A stretch of DNA of 47,368 bases. It comes from Eubacterium uniforme (GTDB taxonomy: Bacteria; Bacillota; Clostridia; Lachnospirales; Lachnospiraceae). The position numbers and the translations under genes were made by a program. Under the pieces are notes generated by a model. It was not told the DNA's origin, ran no database searches, and saw nothing but the letters and a program-made list of their open reading frames with translations. The stretch covers positions 1 through 47,368 of the forward strand of contig NZ_FUXZ01000017.1 of assembly GCF_900167115.1 (NCBI RefSeq), read 5' to 3'. This document shows positions 8,761 through 18,104 of this stretch, piece after piece (the stretch's first letter is position 1; the number at the start of each line of letters is the position of its first letter).

Positions 8761-8793
8761 TTAAATGATGGCGGCTAAAAAAGAGGACAAAAA

Positions 8794-9894
8794 ATGAAAA
8801 AGAAGATATATATAGTATGCGCAGCTTTACTTTTGGTTATTATTGCTGTGGTTGGGTTGCAAAAAAACAATGAAGTAAAAAATAATAAATCTGCTAGAAG
8901 GAATAAGGCAGATAAAATAACAATAGGATTTAGTTTTGATACATTCCTCGTTGACAGGTGGAAAAAAGATAGAGATGTATTTGTTTCAAAAATAAAAGAC
9001 TGTGACAGCAGTGCTGATGTTATAGTAAAAAATGCAAATGGAAATGTGGAGAGACAGATCGATAATATAGAGTATCTTATTGATAAAAAGGTTGATGTCT
9101 TGGTTATTGTCAGCATTGATTCAGAAAAACTAAAAGGTGTTATTAAAAAAGCAAAAAAGGAAAATATTAAAATAATTGCTTATGATAGATTGATTAGGGA
9201 TCCGGAAGTAGATTTGTATATAACATTTGATAATAAACAGGTTGGAAAGTCCATGGCAAGAGCTTTGTGTAATGAAGGCTTACCAAGAAAAAAAGTATTA
9301 ATGATTGCTGGACCTAAAGAAGATAATAATGTTTCAACGGTTGAAGAAGGATTTAAAGAAGTCATGAAAGAAAATGGCGTTGAAATAGTTGATAAACATT
9401 ATACAGAAAACTGGAATGCCGATGATGCTGCAGATTATATAAAAAATCTATACGAAGATGAAGAAAAAAGAAAGATGCTAGAAAGTATAGATGGAATAAT
9501 GTGTGGTAATGATAATATTGCGACAACTGTTATTACAAAATTATCAGAGTTAAAACTTGTTGGAAAGATAAAAGTTGTAGGGCAGGATGCTGATTTGGAT
9601 GCTTGTCAGAGAATTGTAGAAGGAATTCAGGTTATGACAGTATACAAAGAAGTTGAGAAACTTGCTGAAACAGCTGCAGAATATGCATATAAATTTGCTA
9701 AAGGTATAAAGGTAAAAATAACAGAAAGATACAAAGATGGGGATATAGATTATCCATATGTTTGCTTAGAAACAATACCAGTAACTAAGAAAAATATGGA
9801 AGAGGTAATTATTTACTCAGGGTTTCATTCTAGGGATGAAGTGTATGTTAATGGTTATTTAGATGAGGAAATATCTGAAAATATTACCGAATAA
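8794..9894 (+). CDS. Membrane-anchored XylF-like sugar-binding sensor (XylFII-like)
   Basis: This 366-residue protein has an N-terminal membrane helix (4-22) and then a type I periplasmic-binding fold very like XylF: TIGFSFDTFLVDRWKKDRDV, ENIKIIAYDRLI, YITFDNKQVGKSMA, GQDADLDACQRI. It lacks the lipobox Cys after the helix that XylF at 10141 has, so it should stay tethered as a sensor. GAGGA lies six bases before the ATG. It closes the sensor operon, 33 bases after the regulator, and a strong terminator separates it from xylF. In C. beijerinckii the equivalent XylFII binds xylose and pairs with LytS. This locus has a second anchored protein at 4479. Confidence 0.85.
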   Translation: MKKKIYIVCAALLLVIIAVVGLQKNNEVKNNKSARRNKADKITIGFSFDTFLVDRWKKDRDVFVSKIKDCDSSADVIVKNANGNVERQIDNIEYLIDKKVDVLVIVSIDSEKLKGVIKKAKKENIKIIAYDRLIRDPEVDLYITFDNKQVGKSMARALCNEGLPRKKVLMIAGPKEDNNVSTVEEGFKEVMKENGVEIVDKHYTENWNADDAADYIKNLYEDEEKRKMLESIDGIMCGNDNIATTVITKLSELKLVGKIKVVGQDADLDACQRIVEGIQVMTVYKEVEKLAETAAEYAYKFAKGIKVKITERYKDGDIDYPYVCLETIPVTKKNMEEVIIYSGFHSRDEVYVNGYLDEEISENITE

Positions 9895-9950
9895 ATGCGG
9901 AAAAACGGAAACTAATTGTACAATATTGTTATAAACAATAGCACAAAATG

Positions 9951-9994
9951 GCAAAAAGACTGGCACTATGGCAAAATAGTGCTAGTCTTTTTGC
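9951..9994 (+). terminator. Strong terminator between sensor operon and xylF
   Basis: A 19-bp stem with a single G-T pair (GCAAAAAGACT...AGTCTTTTTGC) and a 6-base loop. A smaller 7-3-7 inverted repeat (TATTGTT ATA AACAATA, 9924-9940) precedes it. This uncouples the transporter genes from the sensor operon. Confidence 0.9.
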
Positions 9995-10030
9995 AATATG
10001 TACAAAAAAATAATAAAAATTGGAAGAAAG

Positions 10031-10059
10031 TTGCAAACTATTACTAGATATATTGTGAT
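10031..10059 (+). promoter_or_regulatory. Candidate xylF promoter
   Basis: TTGCAA, a 17-base spacer, then TGTGAT, which matches four of six -10 bases. A weak -10 would fit a promoter that needs an activator such as the YesN-like regulator. It is the best candidate between the terminator and xylF, but not certain. Confidence 0.35.
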
Positions 10060-10140
10060 AGTATATGTACATAGGTTACGGGAGGTGTCTGGAGCGGACA
10101 TCTTTAAGACTAATTTTTTACACATACGGAGGTTTTTAAA

Positions 10141-11271
10141 ATGGTGAAAAAGAAATTACTCGTATCACTCCTCGGTGCAGCAATGGTTGCTTCACTCGTA
10201 TCAGGATGTGGTGGCGGAAAGAAAAGTGGTAAAAAGACAGTAGGTATCGCAATGCCTACAAAGACACTTGAAAGATGGAACAGAGATGGTTCATATCTTG
10301 AGAAACAGTTTAAGGATAAAGGATACGATGTATCTCTTAAATTCTCAGATAACAAGATTGATCAGCAGGTAAAAGATATTGAAGGTCTTATTGCTGATGA
10401 TGTAGACTTATTGGTAATCGCTGCTATCGATGGTGAATCTCTTACAAAGGTATTAGATGATGCTAAAGAAGAAGATATTCCAGTAATTTCATACGATCGT
10501 CTTATAAGAAATACTGAAGCAGTTAGTTACTACGTATCATTCGATAACTACAGAGTAGGTCAGTTACAGGGTGAATTCGTAAGAGATCAGTTAGATCTTG
10601 ATAATGCTGCTGGCCCATTCAATATTGAATTTACAGCTGGTGATCCTGCTGATAACAATGCTGGTTTCTTCTTCAATGGTGCTTTTGATACACTTAAACC
10701 ATACATTGATAGTGGTAAGTTAGTTATTAAGTCAGGTCAGAACACATTTGATCAGGTTGCTACAAAGGCATGGGATACAGCAACAGCTATGACACGTTTC
10801 CAGAACATTTTAGGTTCTAACTATTCAAGTGATAAACTTGACGTAGCTCTTTGTTCTAACGATTCAACAGCACTTGGTGTTGCTCAGGCTATTGAAACAG
10901 ACTACAATCAGGATAACAAGGCTGACATTATTGTAACAGGTCAGGATGGTGATGAAGCTAACCTTAAGAACATGGTTGATGGTAAACAGACTATGACAGT
11001 TTACAAAGCAGTTGCTAACGAAGCAGTTGCAACACTTGACTTAGGTGAGAAACTTCTTAAGGGTGAAAAGCCAGATGCTAAGTTAATCGACGATGCAGGT
11101 TGGAAGTTCACATGTAAATATGATACAGAATCATATGACAACGGTAAGAAGAAAGTTCCTTCATACTTACTTGAACCTACAATTGTTACAAAAGAGAATA
11201 TGGACAAAGAACTTGTAGATACAGGATATTATACAAAGGATGATCAGGGATATCTTCATCCAAAGAACTAA
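10141..11271 (+). CDS. xylF: Xylose-type ABC importer, sugar-binding lipoprotein
   Basis: XylF captures sugar outside the membrane and delivers it to XylGH. The 376-residue product has a lipoprotein signal ending LVSGC (Cys23) and a Gly/Lys linker. The type I binding fold follows, with TVGIAMPTKTLERWNRDGSY, DIPVISYDRLI, YVSFDNYRVGQLQ and VTGQDGDEANLKNM, all typical of XylF. GGAGG lies eight bases before the ATG. Codon choice is more uniform than in neighbouring genes, as expected for an abundant protein. A hairpin after the stop probably limits transcription into xylG. Xylose is the likely substrate by similarity and from the exo-oligoxylanase further on; another pentose is possible. Confidence 0.9.
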   Translation: MVKKKLLVSLLGAAMVASLVSGCGGGKKSGKKTVGIAMPTKTLERWNRDGSYLEKQFKDKGYDVSLKFSDNKIDQQVKDIEGLIADDVDLLVIAAIDGESLTKVLDDAKEEDIPVISYDRLIRNTEAVSYYVSFDNYRVGQLQGEFVRDQLDLDNAAGPFNIEFTAGDPADNNAGFFFNGAFDTLKPYIDSGKLVIKSGQNTFDQVATKAWDTATAMTRFQNILGSNYSSDKLDVALCSNDSTALGVAQAIETDYNQDNKADIIVTGQDGDEANLKNMVDGKQTMTVYKAVANEAVATLDLGEKLLKGEKPDAKLIDDAGWKFTCKYDTESYDNGKKKVPSYLLEPTIVTKENMDKELVDTGYYTKDDQGYLHPKN

Positions 11272-11292
11272 TTAACTATATAAACACAATTA

Positions 11293-11323
11293 GGGCGGGG
11301 CGTTAATGCCCCTGCCCGTTTTT
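11293..11323 (+). terminator. GC-rich attenuator hairpin between xylF and xylG
   Basis: GGGCGGGGC pairs with GCCCCTGCCC with one bulged base, around a 6-base loop, followed by GTTTTT. It is by far the most GC-rich spot nearby. Such a leaky terminator or RNA-stabilising hairpin is commonly found behind binding-protein genes and keeps that protein in excess over the ATPase and permease. Confidence 0.8.
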
Positions 11324-11341
11324 AAAGAAGGAGGTAATGAC

Positions 11342-12916
11342 TTGGCAGAGAAATCAACAGAATACATATTGGAGATGAAAGGTATCACCAAGCTTTATCC
11401 CGGAGTAAAAGCATTAGATGATGTAAATCTTAAGGTAAAAAGAGGCGAAATTCACGCCTTGGTTGGGGAGAATGGTGCAGGTAAATCAACACTTATGAAT
11501 GTTTTATCGGGTACGATTCGTTTTGGTATGTACACAGGTAGCATTCTTTTTAACGGAGATTATTGCGAATTTCGTACAATCCGTGATAGTGAACAAAAGG
11601 GAATAGTTATTATTCACCAGGAACTTGCGCTTATTCCTGAACTTACTATTGCAGAGAATATGTTTCTGGGTAATGAGCGAAGTAATGGATTTGGAAAAAT
11701 CAACTGGGATGATACCTACAAACAGGCTTCAAAACAGATGAAGCGAGTTGGTTTGAAGGAGAGTCCTTCAGTTTTAATTAAAGATATAGGTACAGGTAAA
11801 CAGCAGCTCGTTGAAATTGCAAAAGCGCTTTCAAAAGATGTTAAGCTATTAATTTTAGATGAACCTACTTCATCACTTAATGAAGAAGATAGTAAGATGC
11901 TTCTTGATATGCTTTTGGCATTCAAGGAAGAAGGACTTACATCTATCATCATTACACATAAACTTAACGAAGTTGCTTATTGTGCTGACAGAATCACAGT
12001 AATCCGTGATGGATCAACAATTGAAACAATTGATAATCCTGAACATAATATTGATGAAGATCGTATTATTCAGGGTATGGTAGGTCGTGAACTTACAAAC
12101 AGATTCCCAAGCCGTGAACATAATGTTAGCAGTGAAGTTGTATTTGAAGCACAGGATTGGACAGTATATCATCCAATCTACACTGAAAAATGCGTTGATA
12201 AGGGTGTAAACTTTAAGGTTCACAAGGGTGAAGTTGTAGGCTTTTCAGGACTCCAGGGAGCTGGTAGAACAGAACTTGCAATGTCTCTTTTTGGAAAGAG
12301 TTATGGAAGTAATATAACCGGTCATGAATTTATAAATGGCAGAGAGGTCTTCTTAAAGAATGAACATGATGCTATTAATCATGGTCTTGCTTATGTAACA
12401 GAAGACAGAAAGACCAATGGTCTTGTTCTTTCAGATACAATTGCTAGAAATACTACAATGGCTAAATTGGAAAAGATATCTAATAAGGGTATCATCGATT
12501 ATGCTTTAGAGAAAAAATATGCAGTTGAATATGCTGAAGCTATGAGAACAAAAACACCTAGCGTTGAACAGGATGTTGGAAATCTATCAGGTGGTAATCA
12601 GCAGAAGGTTCTTTTATCAAAATGGATGTTCGCTGAACCTGAAGTATTGATACTTGATGAACCAACAAGAGGTATCGATGTTGGTGCTAAGTATGAAATT
12701 TACTGTATAATCAATGAAATGGTTGCCCAAGGCAAGTCAGTTATCATGATTTCATCGGAACTTCCAGAGTTACTTGGAATGTGTGATAGAATCTATGTTA
12801 TGGATGAAGGTGAAATCGTGGGTGAATTTGAAGCTGCTGAAGCAACACAGGAAAAGATTATGAAGGCTATATTAACTCATAATAATGATAATAGTAATCT
12901 AAAGGAGGCGAACTAA
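11342..12916 (+). CDS. xylG: Xylose-type ABC importer, double ATPase subunit
   Basis: The ATPase of the XylFGH importer is 524 residues with two fused nucleotide-binding domains. The first has Walker [10 protein letters not shown] (42-50), signature-like [14 protein letters not shown] and Walker [12 protein letters not shown]. The second has the altered Walker [10 protein letters not shown] usual for this family, signature LSGGNQQKV and [14 protein letters not shown]. The start is TTG 11342 with AAGGAGG eight bases upstream. An earlier in-frame ATG at 11306 falls inside the attenuator hairpin and has no ribosome site. The stop overlaps the xylH start by one base. Confidence 0.92.
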   Translation: MAEKSTEYILEMKGITKLYPGVKALDDVNLKVKRGEIHALVGENGAGKSTLMNVLSGTIRFGMYTGSILFNGDYCEFRTIRDSEQKGIVIIHQELALIPELTIAENMFLGNERSNGFGKINWDDTYKQASKQMKRVGLKESPSVLIKDIGTGKQQLVEIAKALSKDVKLLILDEPTSSLNEEDSKMLLDMLLAFKEEGLTSIIITHKLNEVAYCADRITVIRDGSTIETIDNPEHNIDEDRIIQGMVGRELTNRFPSREHNVSSEVVFEAQDWTVYHPIYTEKCVDKGVNFKVHKGEVVGFSGLQGAGRTELAMSLFGKSYGSNITGHEFINGREVFLKNEHDAINHGLAYVTEDRKTNGLVLSDTIARNTTMAKLEKISNKGIIDYALEKKYAVEYAEAMRTKTPSVEQDVGNLSGGNQQKVLLSKWMFAEPEVLILDEPTRGIDVGAKYEIYCIINEMVAQGKSVIMISSELPELLGMCDRIYVMDEGEIVGEFEAAEATQEKIMKAILTHNNDNSNLKEAN

Positions 12917-14088
12917 TGAATACAAGCTCAATTGATGTAAAAAAGCTTATTAAAAAATATACTATGATAATTGCGTTGGTAGTTGTGTTTATATTCTTTA
13001 CATTCCTTACAGAAGGTAAATTAGTTAAAGCACAAAATATTTCCAACCTTTTACTTCAGAATGCATACGTACTTGTAATGGCATGTGGTATGTTACTCTG
13101 TATTTTAACTGGTGGTAACGTAGACCTTTCAGTAGGTTCAACACTTTGTTTATCAGCTGCACTTGCAGCTAATAGTTTGGAAAAGGGAATGAATCCTTTC
13201 CTTGCTATTTTAATTCCAATGGTAGTTGCTGTTATAATTGGTATTTGGCAAGGATGGTTGATAGGTTATATTCACATTCCACCATTTATTTGTACACTTG
13301 CTGGTATGTTCTTATTTAGAGGATTTGCCAGAGTAGTACTTAACTCAAAGACAATTGCAGTTATGAATGAAAAGTTTGTAAATATCTTTGCATCATATAT
13401 TAAGATTGGTGCTATTGATAAGAAACATGAATATGTATCAGCGCTTATCGTTGGTGTTATAGTTGCAGTTATTATTGTTTTATCAAAAGTTATTGGTATT
13501 GCTAACAAGAAGAAAAAAGGATATGATACTTCTAATAGCACATCAGAAATTGTTAAGGCAGCTGTAATTGCAGCAGTAGTTCTTGCATATTCATTCAAAT
13601 TATATGAATATAAGGGTATTCCTGTAATGTTAGTTTGGATTCTTATAGTGGTATTAGTATTCCACTTCGTTACATCTTCAACAGTATTTGGTCGTTACTT
13701 CTATGCTGTTGGTGGTAATGAAAAAGCTACAAAACTTTCAGGTATCGATCCAAGAAAAGTATACTTCTGGGCATACTTCTGGATGAGTGTACTTGCAGGT
13801 TTCTCAGGACTTTTGGTTGCATCACGTATCGGTTCTGTTGATGGTAACATGGGTAATTCATACGAAATGGATGCTATCGCTTCATGTTTCATCGGTGGTG
13901 CTTCTGCTTACGGTGGTTCAGGTAATATACCTGGAGTTATGGTAGGTGCTATCTTACTCGGTGTTATTAACCAGGGTATGTCAATCTACGGTCTTTCAGA
14001 TCAGTGGCAGTACGTTGTTAAAGGTGGCGTTCTTTTAGTAGCCGTTGTATTCGACGTAGTATCAAATCATAAGACAGGTAAATCGTGA
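12916..14088 (+). CDS. xylH: Xylose-type ABC importer, permease subunit
   Basis: The 390-residue permease of the BPD_transp_2 family has about ten membrane segments. Family features include MLLCILTGGNVDLSVGSTLCL near the start of the core, VGGNEKATKLSGI, the segment ASCFIGGASAYGGSGNIPGV, and a C-terminal GVINQGMSIYGLSDQWQYV. A Lys-rich loop near 195-210 (NKKKKGYDTS) is cytoplasmic. TAATG links it to xylG, and GGAGG lies at the end of xylG. It forms the membrane channel with XylG as motor. Confidence 0.92.
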   Translation: MNTSSIDVKKLIKKYTMIIALVVVFIFFTFLTEGKLVKAQNISNLLLQNAYVLVMACGMLLCILTGGNVDLSVGSTLCLSAALAANSLEKGMNPFLAILIPMVVAVIIGIWQGWLIGYIHIPPFICTLAGMFLFRGFARVVLNSKTIAVMNEKFVNIFASYIKIGAIDKKHEYVSALIVGVIVAVIIVLSKVIGIANKKKKGYDTSNSTSEIVKAAVIAAVVLAYSFKLYEYKGIPVMLVWILIVVLVFHFVTSSTVFGRYFYAVGGNEKATKLSGIDPRKVYFWAYFWMSVLAGFSGLLVASRIGSVDGNMGNSYEMDAIASCFIGGASAYGGSGNIPGVMVGAILLGVINQGMSIYGLSDQWQYVVKGGVLLVAVVFDVVSNHKTGKS

Positions 14089-14144
14089 TAAATTGTTAAA
14101 AACTTTAATTATCGCAAAAAATAAAAATACTGGAGAGTGGGATT

Positions 14145-14366
14145 ATGGCTATGGATAATGTGTTTACAAAATTATTATTAAGAGTATTAGTTGCTGGTTA
14201 TATAATATTTATGTCAGTTAAACTTCTAACTTCATCGGACACAGGCGATAATCAGACCGTATTTACAATAATTGCAATATTCTTTATATTTGCATCTGGT
14301 GCATTTATAGTATATGCAATATTGGATTATTTCAAAAAGAAAGATTCTAATGATAGTGATAATTAA
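14145..14366 (+). CDS. Small two-helix membrane protein behind xylFGH
   Basis: I do not recognise this 73-residue protein. It has two membrane helices (about 8-27 and 37-61) joined by a short polar loop, with a charged tail KKKDSNDSDN. It lies 56 bases after xylH with its own GAGAGTGGG ribosome site, and the operon terminator follows it, so it is transcribed with the importer. It could be an accessory or stability protein for the permease, but nothing in the sequence shows that. Confidence 0.7.
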   Translation: MAMDNVFTKLLLRVLVAGYIIFMSVKLLTSSDTGDNQTVFTIIAIFFIFASGAFIVYAILDYFKKKDSNDSDN

Positions 14367-14383
14367 TACATATTGTTTTAATG

Positions 14384-14416
14384 AAGACCTCACAGAAATG
14401 TGAGGTCTTGTTTTTG
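14384..14416 (+). terminator. Terminator of the xylFGH operon
   Basis: An 11-bp perfect stem AAGACCTCACA/TGTGAGGTCTT with a GAAA loop, then GTTTTTG. Confidence 0.9.
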
Positions 14417-14569
14417 AAAATTTTTTATGTTATGCTTGAAAATGTAGATATATGAATGAGTATTTATAACTTTGTAGAAATGTGATAAATATTTGAATTC
14501 ATATTGATATGGGGAAGTAAATAATAAAATATTAGGTTTGTTTTACCTAGAATAGTAAGGAGGATTTTA

Positions 14570-15907
14570 ATGAAAATCAAAAAGATTTTGGCAACTACGC
14601 TTGCCATGGCAGTAACGGTTAGTCCGTTTAATGGAAATTATGTAAAAGAGGTAAAAGCAGATTCTTTATCAGACAGATTGTATTTTGATAGGGATTTTGA
14701 ATCTGAACTTGGACTTGATAACTCTGCTTACATTGATTACTTAAGAAAGTTTGATAAGGATGATAGTGGTTATCTAGATTTAGATGAACAGGCATCAATA
14801 AAGGAAATTAGTATAGTTGATGAAACTGATGGACACGGTAATATTACGATGTCAGCTGGAACTGTTTGTGAACTTAAGAATATTGAGAAATTTGTAAATT
14901 TAGAAAAATTACATATTAGTCATTGCAATGTTCCAAATATGGATCTTGCTAAGTGTAATAATCTTAAGGAAGTTTACATACAAAAATACATAGGAAGCTT
15001 TTCAATTAATGCTAGTAATATGGCTAATCTAGAAACATTTGTTTTAGGTGATATAATGGGTAAGGAATATACCCAGATTACATCAGTTGATTTTTCAAAT
15101 GATAGCAAGTTAAAATCTGTTATGTTAATGAAAAATACTGATCTTGAAAAGGTTGATTTTACAGGTTGTAGCGCACTTGATGCTGCATATATAATGTTTG
15201 AATCAAAGATGACTTCTCTTGATGTAAGTGATTGTATTAAACTTAGATATCTTGATATTAGAAGAAATATAACAATTAATAAAATCTATGCTCCATCTAC
15301 ATTTAATGAGAAGAATCTTGCTCATAAGTGGGAGGAAGGCAAGGCTGGAAATAATGTAGCATTAGTAAGTGGATTTTATTATGATTTACCATGTACAGTA
15401 TATTTTGGAAAGCCTGGAAACGAGGCAACTTCTAAAAAGTTTACTGGTGATCCAGCGAAAATAAATACTAACAATGGTTCGTCAAACTCATCTAATACAA
15501 CACAAGTAAAAGTATTTGCTTATAAAAATAACTATTATAGAGTTATATCAGGTAAAGCAGTTGAATTTACAAGTACTGTGAATAAGAAGGTTAAATCGAT
15601 TGTTATTCCTGCAACAGTAAAATATAATGGTAAAACATATAAAGTAACAAAGGTTAGTGATAATAGCGGTACATTTTATGATAATGTTAAGAAGATTACT
15701 TTTGGAAAGAACATCGCAACAATTGGTAAGAATTCATTCCATTGTCCAAAGTTAACAAAGATAATCTTTAAAGGAAAAGCTGTTAAAAAGATTAAAAAGA
15801 AAGCAATCTTAGATGTTAAGAAAAAGGTTAAAGTTAAAGCACCTAAGAAAGTTAGGAAAAAATACATTAAGTTACTTAAGAAATCAGGACTTAAAAAAGT
15901 TAAATAA
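14570..15907 (+). CDS. Secreted EF-hand/leucine-rich-repeat surface protein
   Basis: The 445-residue protein carries a signal peptide (cleavage likely after EVKA, residue 30) and a calcium-loop motif DKDDSGYLDLDE (62-73) that fits the EF-hand pattern at every key position. An LRR-like solenoid follows (about 95-240: NLEKLHISHC, NLKEVYIQKYI, KLKSVMLMKNT, KLRYLDIRR), then an Asn/Ser linker (about 300-312). A C-terminal region with LRR_5/BspA-type repeats (ITFGKNIATIGKNSF, LTKIIFKGK) ends in a very basic tail (KAPKKVRKKYIKLLKK). AAGGAGG precedes the ATG. The same tail type occurs at 43553. It is probably cell-wall attached and binds a host or plant ligand; no catalytic motif is seen. Confidence 0.8.
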   Translation: MKIKKILATTLAMAVTVSPFNGNYVKEVKADSLSDRLYFDRDFESELGLDNSAYIDYLRKFDKDDSGYLDLDEQASIKEISIVDETDGHGNITMSAGTVCELKNIEKFVNLEKLHISHCNVPNMDLAKCNNLKEVYIQKYIGSFSINASNMANLETFVLGDIMGKEYTQITSVDFSNDSKLKSVMLMKNTDLEKVDFTGCSALDAAYIMFESKMTSLDVSDCIKLRYLDIRRNITINKIYAPSTFNEKNLAHKWEEGKAGNNVALVSGFYYDLPCTVYFGKPGNEATSKKFTGDPAKINTNNGSSNSSNTTQVKVFAYKNNYYRVISGKAVEFTSTVNKKVKSIVIPATVKYNGKTYKVTKVSDNSGTFYDNVKKITFGKNIATIGKNSFHCPKLTKIIFKGKAVKKIKKKAILDVKKKVKVKAPKKVRKKYIKLLKKSGLKKVK

Positions 15908-15918
15908 AGATAATTAAG

Positions 15919-15950
15919 TGTCCATAGGTGTAGGCCTATGGACATTATTT
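15919..15950 (+). terminator. Terminator after the LRR protein gene
   Basis: TGTCCATAGG pairs perfectly with CCTATGGACA around a 6-base loop, followed by TTATTTATG, so the T run is weak. Confidence 0.75.
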
Positions 15951-15991
15951 ATGTATTTTGATAAAGTATATAATTAGAAGATATATATGTA

Positions 15992-16019
15992 TTGTAGACG
16001 ACTTGATTATGTATATAAT
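15992..16019 (+). promoter_or_regulatory. Promoter of the NarL-type two-component system
   Basis: TTGTAG, a 16-base spacer and TATAAT. The transcript would start about 26 bases before the ATG at 16052. Confidence 0.65.
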
Positions 16020-16051
16020 GAAAGGTTTAATTATATATAAGTGGTTAGATT

Positions 16052-17260
16052 ATGGAAGAATATGCTGTAGAGAGTTTATTTAAAAAAGTTAATTGGTATA
16101 TAAACATGTTCTCCATTATTATTATGGGATTAGTAGGAGTTTTAAATTCAAGCTATGCTATTACTGTAATTATGGGGCTTGTTTTGTTATGCTTATTAAA
16201 CATAATATACTTTTATGATGGTAAGGCAATAAGCATTTATAAATATCTATATCTAGCAATGGCAATGATATGGGTTTATATTAATCCTATTTATTTTGTA
16301 TTTGCTTTTCCAGTTGTATGTTGCCTGGTTTTAGGTATGGATGATAATAGAAGGTTTATTGTTTATACCTGTGTAGTAGATAGTATCACAATGATACTAA
16401 TACTTTATTTAAATGATTTAAAAATAATATGGTCATTGATATTTGTACTAATTTCAATATGTGTTGTTTTGGTGGTTAATGTTATACATTATAGTGAATG
16501 TAAGTATATTAATCTAAATGTAAATATGGAAAAAGCAATGAAAAAACTTGCTATTGAAGCTATGAACGAAAAATCACTACGTGAAAAGATTGCAAGAGAA
16601 CGTAATTTGGAATTAGAAAACATAAGATTATCAGAGAGAGATAGAATTAGTAGGGATATTCATAATCAGGTAGGTCATACCTTATCAGCAGCTGCAGTTA
16701 CACTAGATGCTGTGGAAGTATTAATGGATAGTGATGATGTTGATATTAGTACTACAAAGGATAAAGTTAGTAAGGCAAATGAAAGAATACATGAAGCAAT
16801 AGAATCCATTAGAAAGGTAGTAAGAACCATGGACTCCGATGATGATACCATAATTATGAGTGATTATATTGATTCATTAGAGGAACTTATTAAGAACTTT
16901 AAAATGGATACAAACATAAATATTATTTCTAATTTTGAACAGGTCCGTGATGATAGTAAAATAAGTATAGAAAACGCTGCATTTTTAAGTGGTGCTATTG
17001 CAGAATTACTTACTAATGGCGTAAAACATGGAAAGGCTAACGTATTTGTTATTGTGATGGTTAAAGATAATAATTTTCTTAAAGTTAAAGTTCAGGATAA
17101 TGGAAAAGGTATAGAAAAAGAGGATGATATGCGTTTTAAGTTGAGTCAGGGATTTGGTCTTAAAAAGATAGAAGAGTATTTGCTAAAGCATGGTGGTAAC
17201 ATGAAGGTAAGTTCTAACGATGGATTCGATGTTGAAATGGAAATAGGAATAGAGGGGTAG
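16052..17260 (+). CDS. Sensor histidine kinase, HisKA_3 (NarX/LiaS/DesK) type
   Basis: This 402-residue kinase has five or six membrane helices in residues 15-145 and almost no outside loop, then a coiled linker. A HisKA_3 domain has His204 in RDRISRDIHNQVGHTLSA, and the HATPase has N box ELLTNGVKHG, G1 DNGKGI and a GFGLKKI G2 motif. The membrane-buried sensor resembles kinases that detect membrane stress. It lies two bases before the regulator gene. The ribosome site is weak (GTGG). The ABC transporter genes just downstream are its probable target. Confidence 0.9.
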   Translation: MEEYAVESLFKKVNWYINMFSIIIMGLVGVLNSSYAITVIMGLVLLCLLNIIYFYDGKAISIYKYLYLAMAMIWVYINPIYFVFAFPVVCCLVLGMDDNRRFIVYTCVVDSITMILILYLNDLKIIWSLIFVLISICVVLVVNVIHYSECKYINLNVNMEKAMKKLAIEAMNEKSLREKIARERNLELENIRLSERDRISRDIHNQVGHTLSAAAVTLDAVEVLMDSDDVDISTTKDKVSKANERIHEAIESIRKVVRTMDSDDDTIIMSDYIDSLEELIKNFKMDTNINIISNFEQVRDDSKISIENAAFLSGAIAELLTNGVKHGKANVFVIVMVKDNNFLKVKVQDNGKGIEKEDDMRFKLSQGFGLKKIEEYLLKHGGNMKVSSNDGFDVEMEIGIEG

Positions 17261-17262
17261 AT

Positions 17263-17973
17263 ATGGAAATCAGAATTTTGTTGGTGGATGATGAACCATT
17301 ACTTATAGAGAGTCTTGAAATAATATTAAATAATGAAGATGGATTTAAGGTGGTAGGTCTTAAGAATAATGGCAAGGAAGCTCTTGATTTTATTAGAAGT
17401 GAAGAAGTGGATGTAATGCTAGTTGATTTAAACATGCCGGTTATGGGTGGAATAGAACTTATAGAAGAAGTTAAAAAGATTAATGATAATATTAAAATTG
17501 TTGTTCTTACAACTTTTTATGATGAAAGTAATATTACATCAGCACTTAAGAATGGAGCTAATGGCTATATTCTTAAGGATTCGGGTAAGAGTGCTATTAT
17601 AAATGCAATTACCCAGGCAGTATCTGGTAATGGTGTTTTGGATAATAAGGTTATGGAAAAACTTACTGGCTTACTTAAAAATAACAGTGAAACAGATAAG
17701 AATGAAAGCATTAGTGTTGATAAAACTAAAGAAGGAAATAATCACATAGGTAGTAATGAAAGTGAGGATGTGAATGAAATTATAAAGGATTTTACACCTA
17801 GGGAACTTGAAATCGCCAAGCTTATAGCGGATGGATGTACTAATAGTCAGATAGCATCAATTTTATTTATATCCGAAGGTACTGTTAAAAACTATGTTTC
17901 AAGTATTTATGATAAGGCGAATATTCATGATAGAACTCAATTAGTTATTTTTTTAAGAGAAAAAATAAGATAA
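17263..17973 (+). CDS. NarL/LuxR-family response regulator
   Basis: The 236-residue regulator has a receiver domain with Asp9/Asp10, phospho-acceptor Asp55 (MLVDLNMP) and YILKDSG. An acidic, Asn/Ser-rich linker (about 143-172) follows, then a LuxR-type HTH (about 175-235: FTPRELEIAKLIADGCTNSQ, SEGTVKNYVSSIYDKA). The linker is longer than usual. It pairs with the kinase at 16052 and a strong terminator follows. Confidence 0.93.
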   Translation: MEIRILLVDDEPLLIESLEIILNNEDGFKVVGLKNNGKEALDFIRSEEVDVMLVDLNMPVMGGIELIEEVKKINDNIKIVVLTTFYDESNITSALKNGANGYILKDSGKSAIINAITQAVSGNGVLDNKVMEKLTGLLKNNSETDKNESISVDKTKEGNNHIGSNESEDVNEIIKDFTPRELEIAKLIADGCTNSQIASILFISEGTVKNYVSSIYDKANIHDRTQLVIFLREKIR

Positions 17974-17988
17974 TCATGTACGTAATAC

Positions 17989-18037
17989 GTGACTGTGGTC
18001 ATATGAAAAAAATATGACTGCAGTCACTTTTGTTTTT
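17989..18037 (+). terminator. Terminator after the NarL-type regulator
   Basis: A 16-bp stem with two wobble pairs (GTGACTG...GTCATAT against ATATGAC...CAGTCAC), a 7-base loop, then TTTTGTTTTT. Confidence 0.88.
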
Positions 18038-18104
18038 GGATAAGAAAATATATATTTATAGTGTATTAAGAATAATTATACTGATTTAAAAATCAAATTA
18101 AAGT

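Noticed and set aside
11306-11341. ATG 11306 as the start of xylG
   Set aside because: It lies inside the GC-rich attenuator hairpin and the extra 12 residues ([12 protein letters not shown]) do not belong to the family. AAGGAGG points to TTG 11342.
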